Source: CAYOHG01 sp964465125 (GTDB lineage Bacteria; Planctomycetota; Phycisphaerae; UBA1845; Fen-1342). Taken from it: DNA of 23,551 nt. Positions 8,195-15,838 of the stretch are shown piece by piece. The position numbers were made by a program, and so were the translations under genes. The first letter of the stretch is position 1, and each line of letters begins with the position of its first letter. A model generated the notes under the pieces. It had not been told where the DNA came from. It saw nothing but the letters and a program-made list of their open reading frames with translations, and ran no database searches. The stretch spans positions 1 to 23,551 of the forward strand of contig CAYXIO010000061.1 of the NCBI GenBank assembly GCA_964465125.1, written 5' to 3'.

Positions 8195-9090
8195 AGTCGC
8201 GTGCCGAGCGATCGGCGCGACGCGGCAGCGGCTGGCTCTTCGTGGCGCCGGCCACCGTGTACCTGGCGGTCTTCTCGCTGCTGCCGATTCTTGCGGCGCT
8301 GTGGATGAGCCTGCACCGCTGGCACCTGCTCAAGCCGCGGCGCCCCTTCGTCGGCTTTCAGAACTACGCCGATCTGCTGAGCGATCCCTTCTTCCGCGGC
8401 GCGCTCGTCAACACGCTGCTTTACGTCGTCCTGAGCGTGCCAATGGGCGTCGCGGCGGCGCTGGGCGTGGCCCTGCTCGTCGCCCAGCCGCTGCGCGCGG
8501 TCGGATTCTTCCGCACGCTGTACTACATTCCGTCGGTCAGCTCGCAGGTCGCACTGTCGATGCTGTGGATCTGGATTCTGCTGCCGGAGGTGGGGCTGAT
8601 CAACACGGCGGCCAGGCTGCTGCACCTGCCGAGCTCGACTGATTTCCTGAACGAGCCGGCCTGGGCGCTGGCGGCGCTGGCGGCGATGAGCGTCTGGATC
8701 GGGCTTGGGCCGCGCATGGTGATCTTCATGGTGGGGATTCAGAGCATCCCCGAGACGCTCTACGAGGCCGCCGCCCTCGACGGCGCGGGACCGTGGTCGC
8801 GCTTCCGCCACGTCACGCTGCCCTGCCTGCGGCCGACTACGCTCTTCGTGACTGTGACGACGACGATCGCGGCCTTTCAGCTCTTCACGCCGGTCGCGAT
8901 CATGACGCAGGGAGGTCCGCAGCGCCGCACCGACGTGCTGCTCTATCACATCTACAAGGAGGCCTGGCAGAAGTTCGAGGCCGGCTCCGCCGCCGCGATG
9001 TCCTTCATTCTGCTCGCAATGATCCTGCTGGTCTCGTGGGCCCAGTTCCGGCTGATGCGCCACGGCATGGAAACGGCGGGTGCGGCATGA
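8191..9090 (+). CDS. Sugar ABC transporter permease, MalF/UgpA type
   Basis: The start at ATG 8191 overlaps the stop of the binding-protein gene by four bases (ATGA) and gives a 299-residue protein, the normal length for a short MalF/UgpA-type permease. About six membrane segments are visible, the first at ~14-38 (WLFVAPATVYLAVFSLLPIL). The cytoplasmic EAA loop that docks on the ATPase is present at ~191-211 (YEAAALDGAGPWSRFRHVTL). FVGFQNYADLLSD near residue 55 is typical of this subunit. It forms the inner-membrane channel with the MalG-type protein encoded next. No ATPase gene accompanies the set, so a shared MsmK/UgpC-type ATPase encoded elsewhere is expected. Confidence 0.92.
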   Translation: MKSRAERSARRGSGWLFVAPATVYLAVFSLLPILAALWMSLHRWHLLKPRRPFVGFQNYADLLSDPFFRGALVNTLLYVVLSVPMGVAAALGVALLVAQPLRAVGFFRTLYYIPSVSSQVALSMLWIWILLPEVGLINTAARLLHLPSSTDFLNEPAWALAALAAMSVWIGLGPRMVIFMVGIQSIPETLYEAAALDGAGPWSRFRHVTLPCLRPTTLFVTVTTTIAAFQLFTPVAIMTQGGPQRRTDVLLYHIYKEAWQKFEAGSAAAMSFILLAMILLVSWAQFRLMRHGMETAGAA

Positions 9091-9923
9091 CGCGTTTCCG
9101 CGCCGCGCTGGTGTACGCGCTGCTCGTGGCGATCGCCCTGAGCACCGTGCTGCCGCTGGTCTGGATGGTGGCCACCTCGCTGCATCCGCCCGAGTCGCAG
9201 TTGCCCACGCCGCAGACCCTCTTCGCGCCGCCGGAGTGGCATCCGCAGAACTATTTGTACGTATTGACGTTCGCCGAGCTGCCGGTCTGGCGGTTCGCCG
9301 TGAACACGATGCTCGTGACGGCGGGCGTCATCGCGCTGCAACTGACGCTGTGCACGCTGGCGGCGTACGGCTTCGCGCGGCTGGCGACCCCCGGGCTGAA
9401 CCGGCTCTTCACCGGCTTCCTGGTGACGATGATGATCCCCGGGCCGGTCCTGATCGTTCCGCTGTTCTGGCTGGTGCAGCAGCTTGGCTGGCTCGACACC
9501 TACGCCGGACTGATCATCCCGTATCAGTATCTCAGCACCGCCTTCGGCACGTTCCTGCTGCGGCAATTCTTCGTCTCGCTGCCGCGCAGCCTGGACGAGG
9601 CCGCTCGGCTGGACGGCTGCGGCGACTGGGGTGTGCTGTGGCACATCCTGCTGCCCGCGGCGCGCCCGGCGCTGGCGACGGTCGCGGCGTTCGCGTTCAT
9701 CTGGACCTGGTCGGACTACTACTGGCCTTTGCTGGCCACCAGCCGCGCCGATCTGCGGACGCTCGAGGTGGGGCTGTCGGTCTTCAAGAGCGCGTTCGGC
9801 TCAACGAAATGGCCGCTGCAACTGACGGCGGCGGTGATCGTGCTCGCGCCGGTGCTGGTGTTCTTCCTCTTCATGCAGCGCTACTTCGTGCGCGGCGTGA
9901 CGAGCAGCGGGCTGAAGGAATAG
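9087..9923 (+). CDS. Sugar ABC transporter permease, MalG/UgpE type
   Basis: This is a 278-residue membrane protein starting at ATG 9087, again overlapping the previous stop by four bases. It has the features of MalG/UgpE-type permeases: an N-terminal membrane segment (ALLVAIALSTVLPLVWMVAT), SLHPP, WRFAVNTMLVT at ~68-78, the MMIPGPVLIVPLFWLVQQLG segment, and an EAA loop at ~170-190 (DEAARLDGCGDWGVLWHILL). TWSDYYWPLL near 207-216 is the usual W-N-x-F/Y-W region. It is the last gene of the plus-strand array and ends 27 nt before the stop of the convergent prepilin-type gene. That gap holds only a weak 5-bp dyad (CGAAT at 9925-9929, ATTCG at 9940-9944). Confidence 0.92.
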   Translation: MTRFRAALVYALLVAIALSTVLPLVWMVATSLHPPESQLPTPQTLFAPPEWHPQNYLYVLTFAELPVWRFAVNTMLVTAGVIALQLTLCTLAAYGFARLATPGLNRLFTGFLVTMMIPGPVLIVPLFWLVQQLGWLDTYAGLIIPYQYLSTAFGTFLLRQFFVSLPRSLDEAARLDGCGDWGVLWHILLPAARPALATVAAFAFIWTWSDYYWPLLATSRADLRTLEVGLSVFKSAFGSTKWPLQLTAAVIVLAPVLVFFLFMQRYFVRGVTSSGLKE

Positions 9924-9950
9924 GCGAATACTCCGCGGGATTCGTGCGGC

Positions 9951-10850
9951 CTATTTCGGCGGCGGATCGTCATCAAGGCCCGTGCCGGAAAAGAGCTGAT
10001 TGGTCGGCGGGTTTTCGACCGCCTCCAGGTCGACGTAGGCTCCGTCCGGCAGAACGCGATAGCCCAGCTCCTCAAGCCCCAACGACTGTCCGTGTCCATC
10101 GCAGAACACCACGTTGACCTTGCCCGCGTGGCGCGGATCGGGCCCGGTGCGGCGGCTTCCCGGGTCGCCGCTGCCGCGGTCGCAGAGCGTCGTCAGTCGC
10201 GGCGGATCGAGGCTCCAGCCGTGATTGCCGACGCTGGTCTCGGTCGTACCTTCCTTGTCATAGTCGCTGCGTTCGTTGCGAGAATATCCGCAGGCGGTGC
10301 CGAGCGCGTCGGCTCCAAGAACCGTGCCGGCGAACGACTTGATCCGCGAGCGGTTTACGGGGTAGTTCGTGAAGCGGTTTCCGGTTCTGCGCGCATTGCC
10401 GAGGAACTGGTAGTTGTAGCCCCAGGCGTGATTTCGCTCATCGAGCCGCTCGGGCACTTCCGGGTCCATGTAGACACCGCCGGTGTAATCCTGCCGATCG
10501 TCGTCGGTCCGTGGGTTGCTGTACGCGAACTGGCCGGTATACCGGCCCATCGTGACGATCCAGCGCGGGCGGTATTTCTTGCCATTGCCGACTTCGTACC
10601 AGTTGGCCGGGTTGCTGAATCCCCCGCCGGCGTTGGCATAGCGGCCCGGAACCGAAATGTCCTGGTTTTCGTCGGCGTAGACGTGCCAGCCGTGGGCGAC
10701 CTGCCGCAGGTTGGCCAGGCAGAGCGTCTTGCGGGCCTGGGCCCGGGCCGCGGACAGCGACGGCAGCAGGATCGCGATCAGCATCGCGATGATCGCCACC
10801 ACCACCAGTAGCTCGATCAGCGTAAACGCCGGGCGTCGGTAGCTGCGCAT
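9951..10850 (-). CDS. Prepilin-type protein with H-X9-DG domain (DUF1559-like group)
   Basis: This 299-residue protein has a type IV prepilin N-terminus: RRPA followed by FTLIELLVVVAIIAMLI, with predicted cleavage between A8 and F9 and the conserved glutamate E13 at mature position 5. The C-terminal H-X9-DG signature is exact: H241, nine residues, then D251-G252 (HAGKVNVVFCDG). This combination is abundant in Planctomycetota, where such pseudopilins are thought to be exported by type II-like machinery; their function is poorly known. The ATG at 10850 is chosen because GGGGAA lies about 5 nt upstream; a GTG at 10871 is an alternative. The gene lies 54 nt downstream of the TolB-like lipoprotein gene on the same strand and could be its operon partner. 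Confidence 0.88.
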   Translation of the reverse strand: MRSYRRPAFTLIELLVVVAIIAMLIAILLPSLSAARAQARKTLCLANLRQVAHGWHVYADENQDISVPGRYANAGGGFSNPANWYEVGNGKKYRPRWIVTMGRYTGQFAYSNPRTDDDRQDYTGGVYMDPEVPERLDERNHAWGYNYQFLGNARRTGNRFTNYPVNRSRIKSFAGTVLGADALGTACGYSRNERSDYDKEGTTETSVGNHGWSLDPPRLTTLCDRGSGDPGSRRTGPDPRHAGKVNVVFCDGHGQSLGLEELGYRVLPDGAYVDLEAVENPPTNQLFSGTGLDDDPPPK

Positions 10851-10904
10851 GATGTTCCCCGATTCTGTCACCCTGCTCCGGGCCGCGTCGGCGCACCTCG
10901 CGCG

Positions 10905-12320
10905 TCAGTTCGAAACACGCCCCAGCCGCTCGAGCGCCCCCACGCGAACGTCGTAGACGAACACGTCCACCTTCTTGTTCGAGTCGCCCTTCACCAGGTT
11001 CGCGGCCTTGCTCGAGAACGCGACCCAGCGCCCGTCGGCCGAGACCGCCGGCTGGTCGCTGTCCGCGTCTCCGGGGCCGTCCGGCCCCTGGCTGATGCGA
11101 TGAAGGACCCCCGAGGGCTCGCGAACATAGACGTCAGCGATCAGGCGCGACTCATCCTGCGAGAAGTTCTTCGCAACGCTGAAGAAGACGACGCAGGCGG
11201 CGCCGTTCGAAACGTCCGGCAGGCGCGAGTGATCGTCGCCCGGTGCGCCGTCCGGCGCCGCGCTGATGCGTTTCAGCCCGCTGCTGTCCGGCGCGCAAAG
11301 GAGGATGTCGGGACTGCCGTTGGTATCGCCGGGAACCAGGTTTTTGGCCCAGCTTTCGAACACCACGACTTTCCCGTCCGGCGAGACGCGCGGTGCGCTG
11401 CTGTAGTCGTCGGCCTCCGTTCCGTCCGCGAGCGCGGTGAGGCGCCGGGTGGTTCCGGCGGCGCGATCGCGCACGAAAACATCGGGCCGCCCGTTGCGGT
11501 CGCCGGACACCAGATTCGTGGCCAGACTGACGAATGCGACCAGGTTGCCATCGCTCGACACGCTCGCCTCGCTGCTGGCAAGATCGGCCTGGCGACCGTT
11601 CGCAGCGACGCTGATGCGCTCGATTTCTCCGGTCTGGCGATCCCACAGAAACACGTCGGCGACGTTGTTCGTGTCGCCTTCGACCAGGTTGGTGGCGGCG
11701 CTCTGGAACACCACGAACCGCCCGCTGCCCGAGATGCGCGGCGCGAAGCTCGGGCCGTCGGCGTTCGCGCCGTTCAGGCCGCGGCTGACGCGGATCGTGC
11801 GGCGCTCGCCCTCACCCACTTCGCGCAGGAACACGTCCTCGGCCTCGTTGCGGTCGTGCTCGACCAGATTGCTCGCCTGACTTGCGAAGGCCACGGCCGT
11901 TCCGTCGCCGCTGATCGAGGCGAAATGAGAAAGCCCGTTCGGCGAGCCGCCGTCGAGCGCACAACTGATCCGCTCGACCGCGCCCTTCGTGCGGTCGTAG
12001 AGGATCACGTCCGTGAGGTCGTTGTCGTCGCCGGGGACCCAGTTGGTCGCGACGGTCTCGAAGACGACGCGCGCGCCGTACGCGGAAATGGACGGTCGCA
12101 TGCTGTCGCCATTGGGCTCAGCCGGTGCGCTGGGGCTTGCGGCCGGCTGCGGCTGAGGCTGCGGCTGAGGCGCCGCAGGTTCGGGCTTTCGCGCGGCCGT
12201 CTCGGCGCCGGCCGGCCTGGACGACTCGCGTCGCTCACAGCCGGCCGGCAGGATCAGAGCGACGAGGAGCACAACGCACCGGCAGGCGCGCGTTCGATTG
12301 CGCCTCGACGGAGGCATCAT
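10905..12320 (-). CDS. TolB/PD40-like seven-repeat lipoprotein
   Basis: From the ATG at 12320 this protein has 471 residues. A lipoprotein signal ends in LILPAGC with the cysteine at 28. A Pro/Gln-rich linker (PQPQPQPQP) leads into seven copies of a ~55-residue repeat containing VVF/VAF-x-S-x-A-x-NLV-x-GD-x-N-x-x-x-DVF-x-x-D and ending in RIS. This is the WD40-like/PD40 pattern of TolB-type propellers, here with a conserved acidic D-x-N-x-x-x-D loop that might bind metal. Seven repeats suit one complete propeller. A GTG at 12335 directly abuts the stop of the upstream gene and is an alternative start; neither start has a clear ribosome binding site, so coupling to the upstream gene is plausible. 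It probably sits on a membrane surface; the ligand is unknown. Confidence 0.85.
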   Translation of the reverse strand: MMPPSRRNRTRACRCVVLLVALILPAGCERRESSRPAGAETAARKPEPAAPQPQPQPQPAASPSAPAEPNGDSMRPSISAYGARVVFETVATNWVPGDDNDLTDVILYDRTKGAVERISCALDGGSPNGLSHFASISGDGTAVAFASQASNLVEHDRNEAEDVFLREVGEGERRTIRVSRGLNGANADGPSFAPRISGSGRFVVFQSAATNLVEGDTNNVADVFLWDRQTGEIERISVAANGRQADLASSEASVSSDGNLVAFVSLATNLVSGDRNGRPDVFVRDRAAGTTRRLTALADGTEADDYSSAPRVSPDGKVVVFESWAKNLVPGDTNGSPDILLCAPDSSGLKRISAAPDGAPGDDHSRLPDVSNGAACVVFFSVAKNFSQDESRLIADVYVREPSGVLHRISQGPDGPGDADSDQPAVSADGRWVAFSSKAANLVKGDSNKKVDVFVYDVRVGALERLGRVSN

Positions 12321-12335
12321 GGTACTCAGCCGCAC

Positions 12336-14474
12336 CTAGTTCGCCGACTTCACCGTCAGGTCGTACAGGATCGGCGACACGTCACCTTCCAGAATCTGGA
12401 AGGTCACGATGATCTCGATGTAGCGTCCTGGCGGCGTCATGCTCAGCGCCTGCCCGCTGACCGCTTCCTCGGCCGGCGAGTAGTTGGCGCCGTCGTTGCT
12501 GCTGCGCACCTCGACGCGGACGCTGGTGCCGGCCGGTGCGCTGGCGTTCCACGTCAGCGTGCCCCAGACCGTGTTGCCGCGTTGCGAATCGAACAGCACG
12601 GTCCACGAGCCGACCGGGAAGGAGGTCCGCAGGCCCAGACCGGACGCGTCCGTATAGGTGTAGGGCTGGCGGCCCGTGTCGAAGACGCCAAGCGCAGCGC
12701 CGTCGACGCCCGAGAACTTCGAGACCTTGCTCGAATTCAGGCTCAGGCACCACGCGTCGCCGTTACCGTCCACCACCGTGCCGCGAATGTCCGCCGCGTT
12801 CTGGGCCGGCACCGACCACATCAGCGAGCCGTCCGGCGCGTGCTTTGCGGCGGCGCCGGTGCTGGCGTTGCCCGTGAGGATGTTGCCTTCACCGTCCGTC
12901 GCCACGCCGAGGGTGTAGAACTTCTCGGCCGCCGGCGTCGTAAACGTCTGCGTCACGGAGTCGAATCGCACGTACGTGTTGGAGTTGCCGCCCAGATAGA
13001 CGACCGTGTTGCCGCCGTCGTCGCGCCCCAGGGCCATTCCATAGTTGGAGCCCAGGTTGCTGTGATTGAAGATCTCGAACGTCGGCGGATCGACGTTCAG
13101 GTCCATGCGAAGCAGAGTGCTGCTGAGCGAAGTGCCCCAAAGGATGTTGTTGCGATCCACCAGGGCGCCGTAGGGAGAGATCGAGCCGACGCCGTACGGA
13201 CCGCCGAGCACGTCGCCGGTCTGGCCGTCGAGCTTGTAGTACGCGTGCTCGTAGTAAATGCCCAGCCAGATGTCGCCGTCGCGGTCGATGGCCAGAGAGC
13301 GGCCCAGGCCGCCGGCCTGCCCGGCGGTCGCCACCCAGGCGATGCGCTCGTCAACGATCTCGTTCGGATCGACGAAATTGTCGCCGTCGAGGTCGTCCAT
13401 CGGCAGCATCTCGTCGGGCGTGATTGTGCCGTCGCCGTTCACGTCGGTCGAAGTGTCGAGCGTGCCGTTGCCGTTGCGGTCCACGAAATCGCCGATGAGG
13501 ATCTTGATGACGTTCGGCGGGCGGCCGTCAAAGTGGCGGTTGGCGACAAAGCAGTTGCCATCCAGGTCGATCGCGGTGCGCGACGGCGCCGCGCCGCTGT
13601 AGGCGCCATGGTTGGCCGGCGGACCGAACCAGGTGTGGTAGCGCGCCACCTCGACGTTCAGGTCGGTGTCCCAGCGCGAGAGGGTGTCCTCGCCGGCATT
13701 GGCGATCCAGAGAAACGGCAGCGTCGTCACGTCGCCCGACAACTGCAACTGGTCGGCGACCGTGGTCGACTCGACGCCAACGAGATCGCCTTCCGCGAAG
13801 TCGGCGTTGGTCGTCCAGGTGCGGCTGGAAACTTGCGTCACTCCGCCGTTGACGACCAGCACGAACGCGCTGGAGACGGCCTGGAACCCGTCCGGATCGG
13901 TCACGGTCAGGCGGAACTCGAGCAGGAAGATGCCGTCGTTGTTCGGCGCGGTGATCATCGCCTGGACCTTGTTGGCGTCCGAGATAGGCACCTCGATGCC
14001 CGAGCGGTCCACCTGCTCCCACTGGTAGGCGAGATTGGCCGGAGAGATGTTCGAGCCGGCCTGCGTGTATGTTTCGCTGCCGTCCAGAATGACCGTGTCG
14101 CCGCCCGTGACGGTGACCGCACCGCCGGCGATCGCGACGATCGGCGACGTCGGCCCGGCGGGACCGGCCTCGCCGGGTTCTCCCTGCGGGCCTTGCTCAC
14201 CCTGCGCCCCCGCGGCGCCCTGCTCGCCCTGTGCGCCCTGTTCGCCCGGAGGCCCCGGCTGAGTCTGCCCGGTGGCGTTGGGGTCAGCCTGAGTGTTGGC
14301 ATCGACCGCGACGCCGACCGCCGCACCGAACAGCGCGGAGAGGATGTCGCGCTGCCAGTCCTGGCCCGGGAAGCAGCCGGCCATGTTCCAGGGAACGATC
14401 GCGCTCAGCAGCGCCAAGACCGTCCACCGCTTTCGCATAGCCGACGCCGAGAAAAGCGACTCGAAACTCGCCAT
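12336..14474 (-). CDS. Lipoprotein with collagen-like, EF-hand and beta-propeller regions
   Basis: This 712-residue protein starts at the ATG at 14474, supported by AGGGAG 7 nt upstream. The longer frame to 14561 would run through the promoter, so it is rejected. A membrane-spanning signal (~17-33) ends in NMAGC, cysteine 34. Residues 74-108 are a collagen-like stretch of about 11 Gly-x-y triplets (GPPGEQGAQGEQ...). A PKD- or cadherin-like domain follows at ~110-207. From ~245 to ~600 the chain resembles an NHL/Vgb-type propeller (FLWIANAGEDTLSRWD, GRSLAIDRDGDIWLGI, YGALVDRNNILWG). Three EF-hand-type loops are inserted at 332-343, 344-355 (DVNGDGTITPDE) and 361-372 (DLDGDNFVDPNE), so calcium binding is likely. 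The C-terminal ~100 residues are a beta-sandwich (SWTVLFDSQ...RYIEIIVTF...LYDLTVKSA). It is probably surface-attached; its role is unknown. It is the first gene of the minus-strand set. Confidence 0.82.
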   Translation of the reverse strand: MASFESLFSASAMRKRWTVLALLSAIVPWNMAGCFPGQDWQRDILSALFGAAVGVAVDANTQADPNATGQTQPGPPGEQGAQGEQGAAGAQGEQGPQGEPGEAGPAGPTSPIVAIAGGAVTVTGGDTVILDGSETYTQAGSNISPANLAYQWEQVDRSGIEVPISDANKVQAMITAPNNDGIFLLEFRLTVTDPDGFQAVSSAFVLVVNGGVTQVSSRTWTTNADFAEGDLVGVESTTVADQLQLSGDVTTLPFLWIANAGEDTLSRWDTDLNVEVARYHTWFGPPANHGAYSGAAPSRTAIDLDGNCFVANRHFDGRPPNVIKILIGDFVDRNGNGTLDTSTDVNGDGTITPDEMLPMDDLDGDNFVDPNEIVDERIAWVATAGQAGGLGRSLAIDRDGDIWLGIYYEHAYYKLDGQTGDVLGGPYGVGSISPYGALVDRNNILWGTSLSSTLLRMDLNVDPPTFEIFNHSNLGSNYGMALGRDDGGNTVVYLGGNSNTYVRFDSVTQTFTTPAAEKFYTLGVATDGEGNILTGNASTGAAAKHAPDGSLMWSVPAQNAADIRGTVVDGNGDAWCLSLNSSKVSKFSGVDGAALGVFDTGRQPYTYTDASGLGLRTSFPVGSWTVLFDSQRGNTVWGTLTWNASAPAGTSVRVEVRSSNDGANYSPAEEAVSGQALSMTPPGRYIEIIVTFQILEGDVSPILYDLTVKSAN
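14151..14255 (-). repeat. Collagen-like Gly-x-y repeat within the lipoprotein gene
   Basis: This stretch encodes residues 74-108 of the lipoprotein. The triplets read GPP-GEQ-GAQ-GEQ-GAA-GAQ, then GEQ-GPQ-GEP-GEA-GPA-GP. The glutamate/glutamine-rich triplets resemble bacterial collagen-like stalks. At about 11 triplets it is short for a stable triple helix, so it may serve as a stalk just outside the lipid anchor or as a trimerisation aid. The repetitive codons make it a likely site of length variation between strains. Confidence 0.8.
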
Positions 14475-14532
14475 GATGTGACTCCCTTTGCCCCGAAGTC
14501 CCCCGCGACTTCCGAAGAAATGCTGCACCGTG

Positions 14533-14561
14533 ATTAGACCAGCGCGCGGCGCCCCAGTCAA
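14533..14561 (-). promoter_or_regulatory. Sigma70-like promoter for the collagen-like lipoprotein operon
   Basis: On the minus strand, TTGACT (complement of 14556-14561) and TCTAAT (complement of 14533-14538) are separated by exactly 17 nt. Each hexamer matches the consensus at 5 of 6 positions. A start about 7 nt beyond the -10 box gives a leader of roughly 50 nt before the ATG at 14474. This is the best promoter match I see in the window. Confidence 0.65.
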
Positions 14562-14616
14562 TAGAGAAGCAGCGATTACAGGGCGCGCAAGATACGCGGA
14601 CGCTGCCGCGGCCGGG

Positions 14617-14644
14617 TTGAGTCCGGCCGCGACGGACGTACGAT
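14617..14644 (+). promoter_or_regulatory. Possible promoter for the GH172 gene
   Basis: TTGAGT at 14617-14622 and TACGAT at 14639-14644 are spaced 16 nt apart; each matches 4 of 6 consensus bases. The predicted transcript would start near 14651, about 59 nt before the ATG at 14710. The position in the divergent intergenic region is right, but the match is only fair. Confidence 0.35.
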
Positions 14645-14709
14645 TCCCTCAATTCACGCGGGCGGGCCGGGGCCCGTCTGCCTATTTTCTCTGGGGAAGC
14701 AAGAAAACC

Positions 14710-15822
14710 ATGCTACCGCATCACGGCCTGGCCGCACTCCCGATGTTCCGCGACTACCATAGCCGCCGAATCAGCAGCTACGACCTCAGCGGCGGCAACC
14801 GCGACTGGCGCGACCTCGAGCCCGGCGAAACCCGGACGCTCGCCGAGATCCAGGGCCCCGGCTGCATCCGCCACATCTGGATGACCATGCTCTTCTACGA
14901 ACAGGACGACCATCTCCGACGCGTCCTGCTGCGCTTCTACTGGGACGCCAGCAGCTCGCCCAGCGTCGAATGCCCGATCGGGGACTTTTTCGGTCTCGGA
15001 CACGCACGGCGGAAGAACTTCGTCACCGCCGTGCTCCAGATGAGCCCCGAGGACGGGCGCGGGTTCAATTGCTACTGGCCGATGCCGTTCCGCCGCGGAG
15101 CGCGGATCGAGGTGGTGAACGAAGGCACGCTGAAGTTCCCGATCTATTACTACTTCGACTACGAGGCCTACGATTCGCCCAGCGCGGTCGACGGGCTGGG
15201 CTACTTTCACGTCCAGTGGCGCCGCGAGAACCCGACCCAGGGCTGGGGCGACGAATACAGGCCGGTCTGGAGGAGCGATCGCAAGGCATGGATGGAGAAG
15301 ACCTGGCACGGCGGCGATCCGCGCGCCCTGAACACCACCGGGCGCGACAACTACGTGATCCTCGACGCGGCCGGCAACGGCATCTACTGCGGGGCGCATC
15401 TCGACATCGACATCTTCGAGCGACAACAGAACGACTGGTACGGCGAGGGCGACGACATGGTCTTCATCGACGGTCAGCCCTGGCCGCCGGCCCTGCACGG
15501 CACCGGCACCGAGGACTGGTTCAATTGCGCATTCGGTCCGAAGCAGGAATACCAGGCCCCCTACCACGGAATTCTGCTCTACAGCGGCACACCCGCCTGG
15601 CCGTGGCGCGGCAAGCAATCCGCTTACCGCTACCACGTCGAGGATCCCATTCGCTTCCGCAAGTCGATCCTGGTGAGCATCGAGCACGGTCACGCCAACA
15701 AGCTCAGCAACGATTACAGCAGCACCGCGTACTACTACGTGGACAAGCCGCAGCGCGGCGGACCCCCGATCCTGCCGGTGGAGCAGCGCCTGCCTCGCCC
15801 GGATGAGCCGCAGTGGGCATGA
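14710..15822 (+). CDS. DUF2961 / glycoside hydrolase family 172 enzyme
   Basis: The ATG at 14710 has GGGGAAG at 14693-14699 (10 nt spacing) and gives 370 residues, a usual length for DUF2961 proteins. Family features are plain: SSYDLSGGNRDW near the N-terminus, GPGCIRHIWMT (~49-59), PIGDFFGLGH (~89-98), FNCYWPMPF (~120-128), the TGTEDWFNCAFG motif (~275-286) and the late SIEHGHAN. Known GH172 enzymes act on furanosides (difructose dianhydride/alpha-D-fructofuranosidase activity and exo-D-arabinofuranosidases) and use two glutamates; the Glu of GTGTED is a good candidate for one. No signal peptide is seen, so it is probably cytoplasmic. It stands alone between divergent and convergent neighbours, its stop 16 nt from that of the methyltransferase gene. 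The exact substrate is unknown. Confidence 0.88.
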   Translation: MLPHHGLAALPMFRDYHSRRISSYDLSGGNRDWRDLEPGETRTLAEIQGPGCIRHIWMTMLFYEQDDHLRRVLLRFYWDASSSPSVECPIGDFFGLGHARRKNFVTAVLQMSPEDGRGFNCYWPMPFRRGARIEVVNEGTLKFPIYYYFDYEAYDSPSAVDGLGYFHVQWRRENPTQGWGDEYRPVWRSDRKAWMEKTWHGGDPRALNTTGRDNYVILDAAGNGIYCGAHLDIDIFERQQNDWYGEGDDMVFIDGQPWPPALHGTGTEDWFNCAFGPKQEYQAPYHGILLYSGTPAWPWRGKQSAYRYHVEDPIRFRKSILVSIEHGHANKLSNDYSSTAYYYVDKPQRGGPPILPVEQRLPRPDEPQWA

Positions 15823-15838
15823 GGCAGCGCCGGCGACG

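Noticed and set aside
9924..9950. Weak dyad CGAAT...ATTCG between convergent genes as a terminator
   Set aside because: Only 5 bp with a 10-nt loop and no T-run; not distinguishable from chance.
11100..14537. A 1145-codon open frame on the plus strand opposite the lipoprotein genes
   Set aside because: Low-complexity Arg/Ala/Val sequence without domains, running antisense to two lipoproteins with clear signals, repeats and a promoter.
14475..14561. N-terminal extension of the collagen-like lipoprotein to 14561
   Set aside because: It overlaps the -35 and -10 boxes of its own promoter, and the ATG at 14474 has a strong ribosome binding site and signal peptide.
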